Part shown: in pieces, positions 54,246 to 64,000 of the stretch
Numbering within the stretch: the first letter of the stretch is position 1
Layout: each line of letters begins with the position of its first letter
Assembly (NCBI GenBank): GCA_012931725.1
Contig: CM022944.1
Location: 64,311,982 to 64,375,981, forward strand
Reading direction: 5' to 3'
DNA: 64,000 nucleotides
Source of the DNA: Litsea cubeba
Taxonomy: Eukaryota; Streptophyta; Magnoliopsida; Laurales; Lauraceae
Notes under the pieces: model-generated
The model's database searches: none
Told to the model about the DNA's origin: nothing
Seen by the model: the letters and a program-made list of their open reading frames with translations, nothing else
Translations under genes and position numbers: made by a program

Positions 54246-56299
54246 CCAGCCTGGGGGCCAGTTCAGGTTTGACTTCTAGGTCAGTTTTTGGGCTTTTTTA
54301 AGACCTGTTTCTTGGGCCATTCAAGGTCAGTTTTTGGGCTGTTTTAAGACCTGTTTCTGGGCCATTCAAGGTCAGTTTTTGGGCTGTTTTAAGACCTGTT
54401 TCTTGAGCCAATTAAGGGCTCTTTGGGCTAAATGGGTGGACTGTTTTGGGCTTGGGTTAAGGCCAGCTATGGGCCTGATTTAAAGAGATTTGGGTAAATT
54501 GTGATGCTTGGAAAATTGTGAGATGGGAATGAGATCAATGAGAGAATGAGCATATGTGAAATTACACGGGAATCTTTCAAGTCTCAATGCGCACTTTATC
54601 ATTTAAATGTTGTGGATTTTCATTGGCATCAAACATATTCTTTTATTAATCAATGTTTAAAGGTTAAATGTGCATTGAGGTGGTTCCTTGGTAAGTCATT
54701 AAGTCATTCTACACTATTCCATTCCATTTAAAGTTAGAGAATGTATTTGTATTCTTCGGTAAACTAATTTGAATAGCATCGGTGATTTGTTATAAAATCA
54801 TGTGGTTTTCCATGTGCGAAAGGATTGATCGTATGATTTTATACAAATCACTTTGATGTGTATTTGAGTGGTTTACCATGGAAATTCGTATGTTTTCTCC
54901 GAATCGATTTAAAAGGAGATTGGAGTGGTTCGCCACATTCGGGATTTCATCGATAAGACTAGTATTTTGAAAATAAAACCTCGAGGCAAGACGGGGCCAG
55001 AGCTTTATAGTGCGAGCCCATGAGCCAAAGAGACTATGATTTCAAAAATAAAACCTCAAGGCGAGATGGGGCCAGAGCCCTGTGGTGTGAGCCCATGAGC
55101 CAAAGGGATTAGTATTTTGATTTGTATTGGTTCAGGTTTTAAAAACTAAAGGCACCACTAGGCTTAGGTCACCTTGTCGGGCTGATCACCCGGCTTGGGA
55201 TCTATAATTTGTCTGCCAGCTACAGTTTGGATTCTGTCTGTACCGACCATGGCAACGGTTTTTATCTGCCAGTCCCACGTGTAGTGGCTACGGTTTTGAT
55301 TTTGTTTCCAGTCCCACTTGTAGTGGCTACGGTTCTGTCTGCTCTTGTTACTTCGGTAATAGGAGAATATAGCTATGTATGGTTGCCAATGTTTTATCTA
55401 TTTATTAATTTATTTTATGATTCTTGTTTGTTTATACTCATTGTATTCTTTGAATTTGTTAAAGTTTATGAAATCGATCTTTTATCGTATTGTCTCTATT
55501 ATTCAGGATTTTAAATGTATTTCCAATTATTAAATGTTTTGCGTAGGCTATTATCTTTTTGAGATATTTATGCTCCAGAGACTGTTCGTTTATTTGCCTT
55601 GATATTTATGTTCGGTCTTTCGATCGTTTTATCATGATTTATTGCTATTATCGTTTAGACTCTTTTAATGGATTTTCAATGATTCCATAAGGTTTTATAA
55701 ATGCCCATTTTACATATTACTTATTTATTTGCTTGCCAGACCGTCCTGTCTGACCCTGTTTGTTTGGTGCCAGTTTTCTCTCCTTCTGTTTTTAGGTGTT
55801 TGATCGGAGGAGGCGGGGGAGCCGCCGGTCGGACGAGAGAGGCTACCCATGGATATCATCTAGATGTCAAGTTTGGCACCGGAGTTCGTATCTAAATATT
55901 GGGGGTAGTAATTCTGTTTAGTTGGATATTTTGTATGGCTTTGTTAGCCTCTTCCTTTGGGTTTGTAATTAAGAAACTTGTTAATTGTAATTTGAATATG
56001 TGGGAAATAAATAGTCCTGTTACTACCAACTCAATATTCTTTGAATTAAGATTTGTGCCAGTCAGCTTATATGATGACTTAATGATATTGGTTGAGTGCG
56101 ATACGGAATCCGATGGCCACGGACTCCGGGTCGTAACACCATGATTAGCTTCCGCGAAAATGTACTCTGATCGTGACGGAATTTTATTATCCTCATTCAC
56201 ACGGATCTTGGGAAATATAACAAAAGTTTCAAATTAATCCCAAAATTTCGCATCCCGAGGTCGGATCACTGCAGGGCCCGGTTTCGGGGTGTGACAGAT

Positions 56300-56311
56300 T
56301 GGTATCAGAGC
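56300..56311 (+). other. Primer binding site, initiator tRNA-Met (LARD, first)
   Basis: TGGTATCAGAGC, three bases after the LTR end. Confidence 0.9.
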
Positions 56312-59052
56312 TGGTTAGTTTCTAGGAAATAAAATACTCTATAGACATTAAGACGTTTGGTGAGGATTCGTTAGATTGTGTCGATTTGTTTCCTCTTGTC
56401 TTTGTTTCTTTGAATTTGAGTCTGCTTTTCTTTCAGTTCGGGAGACTTTGCTTGTCTTTTCTTTTAGTTCTTGCTGTTAGTAGGTTTGGATGACCAAGTT
56501 TCCTCCTTAGTGGTGGATAATTTAAAGTCTCCATACTCTTGTTCGGTGTCTTTTGTTTGTGCTTGTGTCGGAGACTGGGAACCTTATGGACTTAGTATGT
56601 TGTTTTCGGAGAACATCGGCAGATTTTCAGCCTTTCAACATCACTAATGTGGTTAATGAGAGAAGACATGTGCATTTGCCCGCCAAAGTAGAACTTTAGC
56701 AGTATTTGAAGATCCCCTCTCAGCTAATCGAAGATCGTCATGCAGCGTACCAAGGTAAGTAAATGTGGATTTTTGGGTGAACTCAGACCATCTTTCCAAG
56801 ATGAAGGACTGTAAAAGGCATATCAGCTATTGATTTTATGAAAGGAGAAGTGATTCTTAGTTAGTAAGACTAGAAGTTAGTACAAGAAACTGAGGGATTT
56901 TCCGGATTCAATGAGCCTTGTCATAGTTTTGGTTGAGGATTTCCGTAACTTGCAGCTTAGCCAGTGTAGTTGATTCAGCGGTAATACCAAGTGGATGTTA
57001 GTTGTAGTCAAGACAATTTTCGGTGGCAAAGGAAACGTTGTGGGCTTTACCGACTTACAGGATATTGGATTGGACAACATGCAGATGCAAGTGAATACCT
57101 CAGTTAGCACGTTGTCCATCTCTTATTTAGAATGATTTTCATGATATTTCCATCTTTTGTTATGTTTTTCTTAATGTCTATGATTTATCCTTGCAGTGTT
57201 TAAACAATGAATTATGTTTAATCTTCTTAAGATATTGTTTTACAATGGTCTTGGAATTTTGTTCTTGTTTTAATTTTCCTAAATGTTGACATCTACATTT
57301 CAAAACCTTAATGATTTCAAAAATTTTGTATATGTTTGGTTGGAAATGGATGGATGTTTTTAATGATGGATTGTAGTGACTAGTGGATAAACTGATCTTT
57401 AAAAACATGTAACTAAAATTGTGTTTCTTTTTCGAAGCAAAGTGTGAAATTTCTATCTCATTGATTTGTTTCCTTTGGCCATGCAAGATGAATTTCTTAA
57501 GGGTTTTTGTGTTCAAATTATATACAGATTTCCTACATTTGTTTTAACGTTCAGCTGTGTTTAGATTTCTGCCGGATTTTTATGAACAAATGAGTTCAGA
57601 TTTCAACAAAGTTTAGTGTTTAATTAATACTCAGATTTCAACAAAGTTTAATGTATAGTAATACTATATGAACCTGATTTATTTTTGAAATCCTGATTTA
57701 AAATTGTTGAGTATTTCAATGATTTGTTGGGTTGTGAAAATATGAATTTCAAAACGAATAATGTTGTTTCATATTCAAACTTTGATAAACTTTAATTATT
57801 AAGTTTTATTTGATAATTTGGAAGTTCAGTTTCTAATATATTTTAAAATGATGAAATTTAGCTAAGTAATTGTTTTAGGCATTATGTTTAAAATTTTAAG
57901 GGTTGTTTTGCATTGAATGGGAGGAGTTGTATTAGTTTATAGTTGGAGTTTGGTAGTGTGTGAATTGTAGGGTTGTTGGATATCAGGAGGTGTATTGGTT
58001 TAGATGGAAACAAATTTGGATTTTTGAGGTAGTAAGCAGAACTTAAGACGTGATATTCAGATGAGACTGAGACAATTGTTCTTACACGAAAGGTAGGATA
58101 TAAGGCAGAAACGGAAGATTGAGCAGACTCCAGATTGTGAAATTTCAGTCAAGCACCATTCAAGAAAATGACTCTACCCACACTTTTACAAGGATTTAGT
58201 TAATTGGTGAACCTTAGAGGACAAACTAAAAGTGGTGGAATCAGATGTGGGCAGGAATTCTGAGTACAGCACAGAAAGATTTGGAATATGGAGTTGTGAA
58301 CACAGATTGGAATTCCAAGGTCGGCTTTACATGTCAAGGGTAGAAGACTCGAAGAGTGAAATTTGAAGAGGCAATCCATGCGAAGTTTCGACACAGAACA
58401 ACTCAGCAGGTTATGGCAGTTTAACATTTAGTGTATAGTAGTGTGACATCTGGGTTGTAGCAGACCAAGTCAGTGACAGGAGACCTATAGAATTTGGAGT
58501 TTGTGATTTCAGAACGAAGAAGGATTGACGATATACTTGGAGACCAGAAGCTGATGATGCATTCGAGAAATATAGTTAGAACAACCATATGGAATTTCAG
58601 AACTTTTTGGGATGAAGATTTTCCAGTGAAGGCATGTCTACGATCACATCTTTGTACAAGCGTCAGGACCGTGTACAGTTTTGTAGGACTTAAGGCACAT
58701 AATTCCAAGCTGATAGAAAGAGACAGAACTTGCAGTTTCTTGGACTGACAGTGACTGACGAGGTAAGTAAAAGAAATGATCCAGTACAGGAACGACAGAT
58801 GACACCAAGGATGATTAGAAGAATTGTTGAACTCTAGTTCGGTCAGAGAAGTATGTTTTCGAGCAGATATGTGGAACAGTGTGAAGCCTTCGACCGAATC
58901 AAAATGTTGTTTGCTGGCGCATCTCAACGTCAGGTTTGATTAGAGGGTATCTCAGTTGCCGAGGTTTAGCGTAGGGTGTCAGTGTTTTCTTTTGTCTTTT
59001 AGGTTTTTTATTTTGATTTGGTTTAGACCATTTGGAGGACCAAATGGGTTCT

Positions 59053-59065
59053 AAGGGGGGGAGGA
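59053..59065 (+). other. Polypurine tract of the LARD
   Basis: AAGGGGGGGAGGA directly precedes LTR 2. CCATTTGGAGGACCAAATGG just upstream (59028-59047) forms an 8-bp stem with an AGGA loop. Confidence 0.9.
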
Positions 59066-62000
59066 TGTAAGACCCCGACCCCCCAATCCCTCTGTTTAGT
59101 ATTATTTTAATCGTGGTTTAGCTTTTTAAGTGAGATTTGAGTTGGTTTGACTTTGTCTTTGAGTTTGACTAGATTTTTCATAGCCTTGGAGATTCTGAAG
59201 ACCGTTGACTTTAGTTTGACCCGGTCTTTGTAAATTGTATTTTTATGAGAAATTATTCTTATTTTGGAAAAATTACAAATTTTGCTCCTTTTGACTCATT
59301 CTATTGAGTTTAACAACTTTCATGTTTTGACCATTTTGATTTGATGCTCTGAAACCGCATTTTTCGAGAAAAATGGGCAAAAATGACATTTTCACTAAAT
59401 CTGTCCATAAATTTCAAAAATTTCAGAATTCGGGGAAAATATACTTTTTGGAAAGTAAACATTTTGTTGATCGATTTTGTCTTCTTCGTCGATCTCATTC
59501 GGGACCCACAAATGTTAGTTTCAGCCTTTGTAAGATTGGGGCCCATGGGACCCACCTGCCCACTTTATAAAAAGGGCTGAACCCTCTTCTTCTTCTCCCA
59601 TTTCCTGCAATTTTTCCAGCTGTGGCTGGAACCCTTTTCCAGCCACTCTCTCTCCTCTTGTATCTCTTCTTCTTGGATGCTAAATGGAGATTTGACCTCC
59701 AAGCTTTCTTCCCCACCTTCCAAGCTTTCCAAGGATGTATTTTTCACGAGATTTGAGCTAGAGAAGATCCCTCTTTCAACCCCTTCTTCTTTGTTTGAGC
59801 TACCAAAGGTTAGCAACGGCATCTCTTACTTGAGATCCTTGTTTTTCAAACCATTTGGAGTATTTTCCTCATTTATGCAAAGGGTTTTCATGGAGATTTG
59901 AGAAAGATTGATTTTTTAGGGTTTTCTTGGGAAACTTTTGGGGGTTTTTGTAGATTGGGGAGCTTGAGACCCTAGAGCATTGTTTGAAGAGCATCTTAGC
60001 TTTCATCTTGGCTTGAGGCAAGTGGATTTCCAATTAATATGATGATTTTGTTTATTTTGTTTCATATCATGATGTTTCAAGCTATGTTCTAATCTTTTTA
60101 TGTTTCATAGATTTGTTTTGGACAAATGGAGTAATGTATTGCTTGTTTTCCTCTTATGTTATTGTTTTACATTGTATTGGAAGTTTGTTTCTACCTTGGT
60201 CATCTTAAAATGTAGCCTCCTTCTTGTAAAAGTGTTTGTGCTCAAAGAATGGAGGAAAAAGATTTGATTTAAAGGTGTTTGTTAGATTAATTGGATTGAA
60301 TTTGGGAGGTCAAGGAAGTGTCCAAATGATCTTGGAAATTTGTATGAAAGAAAAAGAATAAAAAAGGATGGAAAAATGAGAAAGAAATGCCCAACGAGCC
60401 GGACTGGACAGAGCCCAGTCCGCTCGAGCGACCCAATGGGCCGCTCGAGCAGAACAGGTTCTGCCTGGCTCGCTCGAGCGACCCACTAGGTAGCTCGAGC
60501 GACCCAGGCTCTGTCTGGGCTTCGCTCGAGCGGACCTTGGGTCACTCGAGCGAGCCCAGCCCAGCCTGGGGGCCTGTTCAGCTTTGATTTCTAGGTCAGT
60601 TTTTGGGCTTTTTTAAGACCTGTTTCTTGGGCCATTCAAGGTCAGTTTTTGGGCTGTTTTAAGACCTGTTTTTGGGCCATTCAAGGTCAGTTTTTGGGCT
60701 GTTTTAAGACCTGTTTCTTGAGCCAATTAAGGGCTGTTTTGGGCTAAATGGGTGGACTGTTTTGGGCTTGGGTTAAGGCCAGCTGTGGGCCTGATTTAAA
60801 GAGATTTGGGTAAATTGTGATGCTTGGAAAATTGTGAGATGGGAATTAGATCAATGAGAGAATGAGCATATGTGAAATTACACGGGAATCTTTCAAGTCT
60901 CAATGCGCACTTTATCATTTAAATGTTGTGGATTTTCATTGGCATCAAATATATTCTTTTATTAATCAATGTTTAAAGGTTAAATGTGCATTGAGGTGGT
61001 TCCTTGGTAAGTCATTAAGTCATTCAACACTATTCCATTCCATTTAAAGTTAGAGAATGTATTTGTATTCTTCGGTAAACTAATTTGAATAGCATCGGTG
61101 ATTTGTTATAAAATCTTGTGGTTTTCCATGTGCGAAAGGATTGATCGTATGATTTTATACAAATCACTTTGATGTGTATTTGAGTGGTTTACCATGGAAA
61201 TTCGTATGTTTTCTCCGAATCGATTTAAAAGGAGATTGGAGTGGTTCGCCACATTCGGGATTTCATCGATAAGACTAGTATTTTGAAAATAAAACCTCGA
61301 GGCAAGACGGGGCCAGAGCTTTATAGTGCGAGCCCATGAGCCAAAGAGACTATGATTTCAAAAATAAAACCTCAAGGCGAGATGGGGCCAGAGCCCTGTG
61401 GTGTGAGCCCATGAGCCAAAGGGATTAGTATTTTGATTTGTATTGGTTCAGGTTTTAAAAACTAAAGGCACCACTAGGCTTAGGTCACCTTGTCGGGCTG
61501 ATCACCCGGCTTGGGATCTTTAATTTGTCTGCCAGCTACAAGTTTGGATTCTGTCTGTACCGACCATGGCAACGGTTTTTATCTGCCAGTCCCACGTGTA
61601 GTGGCTACGGTTTTGATTTTGTTTCCAGTCCCACTTGTAGTGGCTACGGTTCTGTCTGCTCTTGTTACTTCGGTAATAGGAGAATATAGCTGTGTGTGGT
61701 TGCCAATGTTTTATCTGTTTATTAATTTGTTTTATGATTCTTGTTTGTTTATACTCATTGTATTCTTTGAATTTGTTAATGTTTATGAAATCGATCTTTT
61801 ATCGTATTGTCTCTATTATTCAGGATTTTAAATGTATTTCCAATTATTAAATGTTTTGCGTAGGCTATTATCTTTTCGAGATATTTATGCTCCAGAGACT
61901 GTTCGTTTATTTGCCTTGATATTTATGTTCGGTCTTTCGATCGTTTTATCATGATTTATTGCTATTATCGTTTAGACTCTTTTAATGGATTTTCAATGAT

Positions 62001-62614
62001 CCCATAAGGTTTTATAAATGCCCATTTTACATATTACTTGTTTATTTGCTTGCCAGACCGTCGTGTCTGACCCTGTTTGTTTGGTGCGAGTTTTCTCTCC
62101 TTCTGTTTTTAGGTGTTTGATCGGAGGAGGCGGGGGAGCCGCCGGTCTGACGAGAGAGGCTACCCATTGATATCATCTAGATGTCAAGTTTAGCACCGGA
62201 GTTCGTATCTAAATATTGGGGGTAGTAATTCTGTTTAGTTGGATATTTTTGTATGGCTTTGTTAGCCTCTTCCTTTGGGTTTGTAATTAAGAAACTTGTT
62301 AGTTGTAATTTAAATATATGGGAAATAAATAGTCCTGTTACTACCAGCTCAGTATTCTTTGAATTATGATTTGTGCCAGTCGGCTTATATGATGACTTAA
62401 TAATATTGGTTGAGTGCGATACGGAATCCGATGGCCACGGAATCCGGGTCGTAACACCATAATTAGCTTCCGCGAAAATATACTCTGATCGTGACGGAAT
62501 TTTATTATCCTCATTCACGCAGATCTTGGGAAATATAATAAAAGTTTCAAATTAATCCCAAAATTTCGCATCCCGAGGTCGGATCACTGCAGGGCCCGGT
62601 TTCGGGGTGTGACA
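59066..62614 (+). repeat. LARD LTR 2
   Basis: 3,549 bp, TGTAAGACC to GGTGTGACA, alignable throughout with LTR 1 and with scattered substitutions and two larger indels. TATA at 59566-59573, ORF counterpart 59677-59901 and CTCGAG cluster 60416-60560. It is followed by a new primer site rather than by flanking DNA. Confidence 0.93.
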
Positions 62615-64000
62615 GATTGGTATCAGAGCTGGTTAGTTTCTAGGAAATAAAATACTCTATAGACATTAAGACGTTTGGTGAGGATTCGTTAGATTGTGTC
62701 GATTTGTTTCCTCTTGTCTTTGTTTCTTTGAATTTGAGTCTGCTTTTCTTTCAGTTCGGGAGACTTTGCTTGTCTTTTCTTTTAGTTCTTGCTGTTAGTA
62801 GGTTTGGATGACCAAGTTTCCTCCTTAGTGGCGAAAATTTAAAGTCTCCATACTCTTGTTCGGTGTCTTTTGTTTGTGCTTGTGTCGGAGACTGAGAACC
62901 TTATGGACTTAGTATGTTGTTTTCGGAGAACATCGGCAGATTTTCAGCCTTTCAACATCACTAATGTGGTTAATGAGAGAAGACATGTGCATTTGCCCGC
63001 CAAAGTAGAACTTTAGCAGTATTTGAAGATCCCCTCTCCGCTAATCGAAGATCGTCATGCAGCGTACCAAGGTAAGTAAATGTGGATTTTTGGGTGAACT
63101 TAGACCATCTTTCCAAGATGAAGGACTGTAAAAGGCATATCAGCTATTGATTTTATGAAAGGAGAAGTGATTCTTAGTTAGTAAGACTAGAAGTTAGTAC
63201 AAGAAACTGAGGGATTTTCCGGATTCAATGAGCCTTGTCATAGTTTTGGTTGAGGATTTCCGTAACTTGCAGCTTAGCCAGTGTAGTTGATTCAGCGGTA
63301 ATACCAAGTGGATGTTAGTTGTAGTCAAGACAATTTTCGGTGGCAAAGGAAACGTTGTGGGCTTTACCGACTTACAGGATATTGGATTGGACAACATGCA
63401 GATGCAAGTGAATACCTCAGTTAGCACGTTGTCCATCTCTTATTTAGAATGATTTTCATGATATTTCCATCTTTTGTTATGTTTTTCTTAATGTCTATGA
63501 TTTATCCTTGATGTGTTTAAACAATGAATTATGTTTAATCTTCTTAAGATATTGTTTTACAATGGTCTTGGAATTTTGTTCTTGTTTTAATTTTCCTAAA
63601 TGTTGACATCTACATTTCAAAACCTTAATGATTTCAAAATTTTGTATATGTTTGGTTGGAAATGGATGGATGTTTTTAATGATGGATTGTAGAGACTAGT
63701 GGATAAACTGATCTTTAAAAACATGTAACTAAAATTGTGTTTCTTTTTCGAAGCATAGTGTGAAATTTCTATCTCATTGATTTGTTTCCTTTGGCCATGC
63801 AAGATGAATTTTTTAAGGGTTTTTGTGTTCAAATTATATACAGATTTCCTACATTTGTTTTAACGTTCAGCTGTGTTTAGATTTCTGCCGGATTTTTATG
63901 AACAAATGAGTTCAGATTTCAACAAAGTTTAATGTATAGTCATACTATATGAACCTGATTTATTTTTGAAATCCTGATTTAAAATTATTGAGTATTTCAA
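62615..64000 (+). other. LARD internal region 2 (partial)
   Basis: Starts with a primer site (62618-62629) and matches internal region 1 over 1.39 kb. There are scattered substitutions and a 34-bp deletion near 63925 between short direct repeats (TCAACAAAGTTTA). It runs off the window. A third LTR is expected beyond. Confidence 0.9.

Larger units (their letters stand above)
52772..56296 (+). repeat. LARD LTR 1
   Basis: From TGTAAGACC to GGTGTGACA. Contains a TATA box at 53271, a 74-codon ORF (53382-53606), a CTCGAG-rich cluster (54150-54245), a triplicated 46-50 bp unit (TTTTTGGGCT, TTTTAAGACCTGTTTCT; 54278-54410) and a duplicated AAAACCTC(G/A)AGGC block (54970-55100). It lacks about 50 bp of CTCGAG-rich sequence present in LTR 2 and has about 30 bp near 54005 that LTR 2 lacks. 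Confidence 0.93.
56297..59065 (+). other. LARD internal region 1 (non-coding)
   Basis: AT-rich, 2.77 kb. It begins with the primer site and ends with the polypurine tract. The ATG-started frames are short (largest 168 codons on the minus strand at 58421-58927) and show no gag, protease, RT or integrase motif. A good splice donor CCAAG/GTAAGTAAATG is near 56753. Confidence 0.8.
52772..64000 (+). mobile_element. Large retrotransposon derivative (LARD), tandem LTR-internal-LTR-internal
   Basis: Two long LTRs (3,525 and 3,549 bp) alternate with a 2,769-bp internal region and the start of a second internal region. The primer site and polypurine tract are present, but there is no recognisable gag or pol. 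Ends TGTAAGAC...GTGTGACA, a tRNA-Met primer site and an AAGGGGGGGAGGA tract match Tekay-type gypsy elements, so it is probably a non-autonomous member moved by such elements. It inserted in element C's gag; TCGCT (52767-52771) is the predicted left target duplication. Confidence 0.88.

Noticed and set aside
58421..58927. 168-codon minus-strand ORF in the LARD internal region
   Set aside because: No domain is seen. It lies antisense to the element, and the second internal copy is cut off before it, so conservation cannot be judged.

Overview
The window is nuclear DNA of a seed plant, very probably a flowering plant, and I find no convincing host gene in it. It is almost entirely transposable elements inserted into one another. 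The plant assignment rests on a Tekay-type chromovirus with an initiator tRNA-Met primer site, two Tat-lineage Ty3/gypsy elements with a second RNase H and an antisense spliced ORF, a Ty1/copia element, a Mutator-like element (MULE) with a FAR1-type transposase, a tRNA-derived SINE, and plant-like TATA boxes and splice signals. I cannot name the species.

Layout, left to right. (1) 1-8794: element A, a minus-strand Tekay-like gypsy element with 2.47 kb LTRs; its left end is outside the window. It sits in an old gag pseudogene (8795-9371). (2) 9381-30877: a MULE flanked by the 9-bp target duplication GTGCTTTCA, which split that same gag (it resumes at 30887-31765). The MULE has about 1.27 kb terminal inverted repeats. 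A two-exon GRF zinc-finger/transmembrane gene reads rightward from the left TIR and a FAR1/MULE transposase gene reads leftward from the right TIR. A 12-copy array of 192-bp hairpin-bearing repeats lies between their 3' ends. (3) 18256-30659: element B, a very young Tat-type gypsy element with identical 966-bp LTRs and target duplication GTGGT, inserted in the right TIR of the MULE. It has gag-pol on the minus strand, an antisense three-exon ORF, a second plus-strand TATA-led unit and a 74-bp tandem array. (4) 31766-33500: a diverged LTR of the family seen at the right end of the window. (5) 34999-42354: a decayed Ty1/copia element whose 3' LTR carries a SINE, itself containing a MITE. (6) 42355-52771: element C, an older relative of element B inserted in the copia leader. 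(7) 52772-64000: a non-autonomous large retrotransposon derivative (LARD) in the order LTR-internal-LTR-internal, inserted in element C's gag and running off the window.

There are therefore two nested towers: old gag < MULE < element B, with element A in the same old gag; and copia < element C < LARD. The most unusual unit is the MULE. Its two convergent genes recall the mudrA/mudrB layout of maize MuDR, but with a FAR1-type transposase and a GRF zinc-finger partner. The TIRs appear to supply each gene with the same leader exon and splice donor. The Tat antisense ORF and second plus-strand unit are preserved in two diverged copies, so they look like real parts of that lineage. All comparisons were made by eye; no database was searched.
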